Source: Rhodospirillales bacterium CG15_BIG_FIL_POST_REV_8_21_14_020_66_15 (GTDB lineage: Bacteria > Pseudomonadota > Alphaproteobacteria > Rhodospirillales > Casp-alpha2). From it: DNA of 64,000 nt. The stretch is taken from assembly GCA_002781745.1 (NCBI GenBank), contig PFFW01000013.1, positions 1-64,000 on the forward strand, read 5' to 3'. The notes beneath the pieces were generated by a model. The model was given only the letters and a program-made list of their open reading frames with translations. It did no database searches and was not told the origin of the DNA. Positions 62,806-64,000 of the stretch are shown here, piece by piece (position 1 is the first letter of the stretch; each line of letters starts with the position of its first letter). A program made the position numbers and the translations under genes.

Positions 62806-64000
62806 CTAGGCCTGCGCGTCGGCGAGCGCCCGGAGCTGGCGCGAGGCGACGGCGACCATGGACAGGTCGTTGACCTCGGTCGCCCACAGTTCGTTGAGCA
62901 GGACCTCGGTCTGGTCGACGGCGGCCTGGTTGCGCCCGACCCAGGCGGCGATCGCCTTGTCCGCGTCCTTGCCGGCCTTGGCCAGGTGGTCGAGCGCGTT
63001 GGACGCCAATGCCAACTGGTGGGAATAGACCTCCTCGACCAGGGCCGCGACGGCGAGCTGCTGCCAGTGGTCTTCCGATTCCAGGTTCGAGGCCGCGGCG
63101 CGCAGGCGGCCCAGGCGGAACCGGGTGCCGAGCGCGAAGTAGACCTTGGCGACCTCGCGCACGTCCATCTTGCGCCGGTTGGCGAGACCGACGATGTCGC
63201 AGGCGGAATACAGGTTCACCAGATGCGCGACCTTGTGGGCCAGGGCCGCCGGCACGCCGTCGTCGAGATAGGGCTTGGCCCGCGACTTCATGTCGTCGAC
63301 GTAGTGCCGGGGCACCACGGCCGAGATGTGATCGGCCAGTTCGGCCATGCCGGCGCCGAATTCGCCCACATGGGCGCCGATGTCGAGCCCGCGCTTGCCG
63401 TTTCTGAGGTACCACAGGGTGACCCATTCGAGCAGGCGGTTGAGATCGGCCAGCATGGAGGTCTGGGCGCGGGTCGGCACCTTGTTGTCGAGCGCCTCGA
63501 TCTCGGCCCAGATGACGCGCGCGCGCAGGACCTCGCGGGCGATGGTGTAGGCGCGGGCGATCTCCGACGGCGAGCGCCCCGTCTTCTCCATGAACTCGGT
63601 GACGAAGGTGTCGCCGACGCGGTTGACCATGGAGTTGGTGACCCGCGTGGCGATGATCTCGCGCTTGAGGCGGTGGCTCTTCATCTCGTCCAGGTACTTC
63701 ACGCGCAGGTCCGAGGGGAAGTACTGCACGATTTCGTCGAGCAGGAAGGGATCGTCGGGCAGGTCGCTTTTCAGAAGCTCGTCGTAGAGCCAGTTCTTGG
63801 CATAGGCGATGAGCACGGACAGCTCGGGCCGGGTCAGGCCCTTGTGCTGGGCGGCCCGTTCGGAAAGCGTCTCGTCGTCGGGCAGGAATTCCACCGCGCG
63901 CTCCAGAAGCCCGCGCTTTTCCAACAGGCGCATGAGGCGGATCTGGTTGTCCAGCGCGTGCACGCCCTTGGCCTGGATCGAGGAGATCGCCTGGGTCTGG
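62806..64000 (-). CDS. NAD-specific glutamate dehydrogenase, C-terminal part (5-prime beyond window)
   Basis: The visible part is about 398 residues; the reading frame continues to the window edge (residues SIQAKGVHALDNQ precede RLMRLLEKRGLLE), so this is only the end of a very large protein, usually about 1600 residues. The sequence fits the C-terminal alpha-helical domain of the 180-kDa GDH family: LTRPELSVLIAYAKNWLYDE, FPSDLRVKYLDEM, LKREIIATRVTNSMVNRVGD in pieces and LEWVTLWYLRNGKRG. Glutamate catabolism; housekeeping and unrelated to the glycan locus. Confidence 0.88.
   Translation of the reverse strand, partial: QTQAISSIQAKGVHALDNQIRLMRLLEKRGLLERAVEFLPDDETLSERAAQHKGLTRPELSVLIAYAKNWLYDELLKSDLPDDPFLLDEIVQYFPSDLRVKYLDEMKSHRLKREIIATRVTNSMVNRVGDTFVTEFMEKTGRSPSEIARAYTIAREVLRARVIWAEIEALDNKVPTRAQTSMLADLNRLLEWVTLWYLRNGKRGLDIGAHVGEFGAGMAELADHISAVVPRHYVDDMKSRAKPYLDDGVPAALAHKVAHLVNLYSACDIVGLANRRKMDVREVAKVYFALGTRFRLGRLRAAASNLESEDHWQQLAVAALVEEVYSHQLALASNALDHLAKAGKDADKAIAAWVGRNQAAVDQTEVLLNELWATEVNDLSMVAVASRQLRALADAQA

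Overview
This G+C-rich window with alphaproteobacterial-style gene content (order Rhodospirillales is a guess) is almost entirely one surface-polysaccharide locus, most likely for an O-antigen or capsule assembled by the Wzx/Wzy route. All genes from 1 to 52403 point the same way. Most start inside or within a few bases of the previous stop (ATGA, GTGA or ATAA overlaps), so the block behaves like one very long, translationally coupled operon. After a single reversed glycosyltransferase gene, a second rightward block (53454-60567) carries the core enzymes and ends in purH and a terminator.

Layout. (a) 1-7897: a sugar module with a nucleotidyltransferase/PfkB kinase fusion (cut by the window edge), a Gfo/Idh oxidoreductase, a UDP-sugar-dehydrogenase-like protein without the catalytic Cys, an SDR without the Tyr/Lys pair, two methyltransferases and a split transketolase. 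(b) 7898-15437: a cassette of visibly lower G+C with a WbuC-like cupin, Gfo/Idh, DegT aminotransferase, AAC(3)-like acetyltransferase, NodU-type carbamoyltransferase, TIGR04372-type glycosyltransferase and an SpsF-like cytidylyltransferase. (c) 15440-31061: two unusual large glycosyltransferase-like proteins bracket a module with a NeuB/PseI-like synthase, KdsB-like cytidylyltransferase, AroB-like cyclase, HisC-like aminotransferase, SDR, PGDH-like and Gfo/Idh enzymes, HAD phosphatase, NUDIX and methyltransferases; I do not recognise its product. (d) 31058-34324: a CDP-6-deoxyhexose branch (RfbF, RfbG, RmlC-like epimerase, SDR). (e) 34321-44856: GT2, methyltransferase, acetamidino-forming set (HisH2, HisF2 and a PseA/WbpG-GT4 fusion), two tandem asparagine-synthase-type amidotransferases, methyltransferase. 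(f) 44867-60567: the Wbp pathway to UDP-ManNAc3NAcA (WbpB-WbpD fusion, WbpE, WbpI, and WbpA at 53454), GT4, Wzx flippase, Wzy-like polymerase, a reversed DxD glycosyltransferase, GT4, WbpL-like initiating transferase, WbpM-like dehydratase and purH.

Together these genes can plausibly make at least three unusual activated sugars: an acetamidino mannuronate of the Pseudomonas aeruginosa O5 type, a CDP-6-deoxyhexose, and one or more unknown carbamoylated, methylated or ulosonic/cyclitol-like residues. They would be started on undecaprenyl phosphate by the WbpL-like enzyme, flipped by Wzx and polymerised by Wzy.

The right end (60568-64000) is different: palindromes and a terminator after purH, a leftward RHH/Fic toxin-antitoxin-like pair with a visible promoter and operator, a 356-bp MITE-like element with terminal inverted repeats carrying a 64-codon gene, gmhA (sedoheptulose-7-phosphate isomerase), and the 3-prime end of a large NAD-dependent glutamate dehydrogenase. 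No rRNA, tRNA or CRISPR array was seen.
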